Assembly: GCA_021203865.1 (NCBI GenBank)
Contig: JAJQAJ010000048.1
Coordinates: forward strand, 1 to 50,457
Reading direction: 5' to 3'
Length of the DNA: 50,457 nucleotides
Source: Clostridia bacterium
GTDB lineage: Bacteria; Bacillota; Clostridia; Christensenellales; Borkfalkiaceae
Shown piece after piece: positions 49,363 through 50,457 of this stretch; within the stretch, counting starts at the first letter, position 1; each line of letters begins with the position of its first letter. A program made the position numbers and the translations under genes. The notes under the pieces are model-generated. The model worked only from the letters and a program-made list of their open reading frames with translations. It made no database searches and was not told the DNA's origin.

Positions 49363-49720
49363 TGACGGACAGAGAAATTGCCAACACGATATATTTAGGG
49401 ATTGACGTGAGCAAAGGGCGTTCTCTCAAAGATTATGGAAAGGGGTTCTATATGGCCGTCTCCATGAAAAGGCCATAGGCATGATGCATCAAATGCAGGG
49501 AAGCCTTGAAAAGACACGTCTCAGACGAGGTATGCGAGCACCTTTACGAAATAACTCTGAATGAGAGGGTCATGCGGCGCTTGAATGTCAAGCTCTTTTC
49601 CGACGCCGATGAGGAGTGGCTGCATTTCGTTCTCACACGCAGAAAGTCGGAGGGTTTTTCTTGGTGTTACGACATGGTGATAGGATCTACGAGGTGGAAT
49701 GGAGAATATGATAAAAAGAG
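49363..49720 (+). pseudogene. DUF3990 family protein, frameshifted
   Basis: Three frames together spell one DUF3990-like protein. Frame 1 from ATG 49363 reads MTDREIANTIYLGIDVSKG, then RSLKDYGKGFYMAVSMK, and stops at 49477; frame 2 around 49467-49505 reads EKAIGMMHQMQG; frame 3 from 49506 to about 49700 reads VCEHLYEITLNERVMRRLN, then VKLFSDADEEWLHFVLTRRK and YDMVIGST. Intact members read continuously through DFGKGFY..., a helix, then EHLYEITL and EWLDFVL...YDMVIGP. At least two indels separate the parts. The promoter and ribosome binding site remain recognisable, so decay may be recent. Its cellular role is unknown; such genes often travel with DUF3791-type partners. Confidence 0.75.
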
Positions 49721-49960
49721 AAGGAAAAAGAGGAGCTGTCCATCAGCGCGTCTGTCATAACCGTGACGGGATGCCTTTTGGAACGATGTCCTTTGTCGTA
49801 CGAGCATGCTTTCAAAAAACTTGTCGGGACAATGTTCTATGATTCCTGAATGACTACGAACCAGCTTGTGTCTGGAGCCCGGATGGCACGTGTGCAAAGC
49901 CTGCCTTTGGAGCTGGAAGAGGGAAAGGACAGGATGATTGAGTACATCTTGACAAATGAG
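49716..49960 (+). pseudogene. Eroded small downstream ORF (possible DUF3791-like partner)
   Basis: The frame around 49718-49850 reads KEELSISASVITVTGCLLER, then CPLSYEHAFKKLVGTMFYDS, and stops. Continuation in other frames gives NDYEPACVW-like pieces. The pattern (helix, then AF/A-K-L-V...FYD) recalls small genes downstream of DUF3990, but this is weak evidence. Confidence 0.35.
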
Positions 49961-50457
49961 CCGTGTGCCGGAAACATCGTTTTTTTGCATGTGGCCTCGC
50001 ATAACGTGAAATTTTAGTAATTTTGTCATGGTTTAAAGTCGGCGACGGCTTTTAATTTTAAAAAATTTCCGAATTCACTTTACGTGAAGAGCCTGACGGC
50101 TGCCGAAACTGGATTTTTCCCGAAAAAATCCTAATCTGTCGACATTTGCCTCCGACATGACCCGGAAAATTGAAAGCATGTCACATAGACCTCGCGAAGG
50201 CGGCTCCGGTTTCCATAAACCGGAAATCACCCTGACAATCAACAGCCGTAAAATTTGTTTTGAAAACACCCAAATTTTTAATTTTTTGACTTGACTACAA
50301 GGGGGGCTATTTGATAAGATATTAAAGCTGTCAGCCCTTATTTTAAGAGTGTGATTTAATGCACGTCGGGCCGGGCCGCCGGTTTATATCGGTGAAAAGC
50401 GGAGATTGACAACTGCATAGGAAAGAATTAGTACAATAAGGCAATTCATGATTAATT
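49961..50457. other. Gene-poor window end
   Basis: About 500 bp with no convincing gene. A minus-strand 64-codon frame (50075-50269) lacks coding signs. Promoter-like TTGACT-18-TAAGAT at 50291-50320 and TTGACA at 50406 followed by TACAAT could drive a gene beyond the edge. Confidence 0.45.

Noticed and set aside
49363-49480. LGIDVSKG start as a remnant of an IS110-type transposase
   Set aside because: IS110 proteins begin similarly (GIDVSK), but the following RSLKDYGKGFY and the later EHLYEITL/EWLHFVL/YDMVIG segments fit DUF3990 far better, and no terminal repeats are seen.
50075-50269. 64-codon minus-strand ORF near the window end
   Set aside because: No ribosome binding site, no recognised motif, and the surrounding DNA looks eroded.
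1-50457. CRISPR array, tRNA or rRNA genes
   Set aside because: No regularly spaced repeats were seen, and no stretch with the T-loop GGTTCRAATCC signature or rRNA sequence was recognised by eye; a tRNAscan run would settle it.

Overview
The window reads as a 50 kb piece of a bacterial chromosome from an anaerobic member of the Bacillota, most likely class Clostridia. Evidence for this is the gene content and order (secA-prfB, maf-mreB, yloU-yloV(fakA)-recG, rpsL-rpsG-fusA-tuf), Bacillota-type AAGGAGG ribosome binding sites, TTGACA/TATAAT promoters, the BspA-type LRR protein, the DUF3737 and DUF3990 families and the zinc-ribbon membrane proteins. Coding sequence is fairly GC-rich yet uses ATA and AGG/AGA codons freely. 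A closer placement (for example Christensenellales) is only a guess. No tRNA, rRNA, CRISPR array or intact mobile element was seen.

Layout. 0-2.7 kb: a truncated gene end, a DegV/FakB fatty-acid-binding protein, and a leftward HNH protein-glycosyltransferase pair. 2.7-10.1 kb: an efflux island with a MarR regulator and tandem operators, a heterodimeric ABC exporter, and two tandem MATE transporters. 10.1-14.7 kb, leftward: a GltD-like flavoprotein with a HIT protein, a membrane-anchored acidic protein whose ribosomal uL15-like C-terminal domain lies in the -1 frame behind an A9 run, and a KdgK-type sugar kinase. 14.7-16.8 kb: a small unknown protein, a 2-hydroxyacid dehydrogenase and a cytidylate-kinase-like protein. 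16.9-20.2 kb: a metal-resistance operon of an ArsR/SmtB sensor and a Zn/Cd P-type ATPase. 20.3-22.0 kb: a zinc-ribbon LRR protein. 22.2-28.2 kb: secA, prfB, an unknown protein and tsaD. 28.4-32.2 kb: ileS (type 2) and a flavin reductase-like protein. 32.4-35.6 kb: a Ppx/GppA-HD phosphatase, maf and a degenerate mreB-like gene. 35.7-37.6 kb: a DUF3737 protein and an aldo/keto reductase. 37.7-41.8 kb: yloU, fakA and recG. 41.9-46.7 kb: the str operon. 46.7-48.9 kb: small zinc-ribbon membrane proteins and nth. 48.9-50.5 kb: gene-poor DNA with a decayed DUF3990 gene.

How the genes work together. FakB (DegV) and FakA (YloV) can form a fatty-acid kinase pair although they lie 37 kb apart. The MarR operators sit just downstream of the regulator's own -10 box, so the efflux operon should be auto-repressed. 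Two dyads overlap the ArsR transcription start, so metal should induce the P-type ATPase. The KDG-type kinase and the hydroxyacid dehydrogenase may belong to sugar-acid catabolism. The str operon has a textbook promoter, a second promoter before tuf, and a 193-nt structured gap between rpsL and rpsG that could be a ribosomal-protein-responsive element.

The most unusual feature is the membrane-anchored protein with the uL15-like domain. Its 0-frame ends GGC AAA AAA AAA TAA, while the -1 frame stays open for 151 more codons, has no start codon until late in that stretch, and encodes an uL15-like domain. This is a programmed frameshift, transcriptional slippage, or a homopolymer error in the assembly. 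Other points of note are a MreB homologue with a degenerate phosphate-2 loop, a roughly 90-residue charged insertion in SecA, a prfB without the usual autoregulatory frameshift, and two genes whose -10 boxes sit only 6 nt from the ATG, suggesting leaderless mRNAs.
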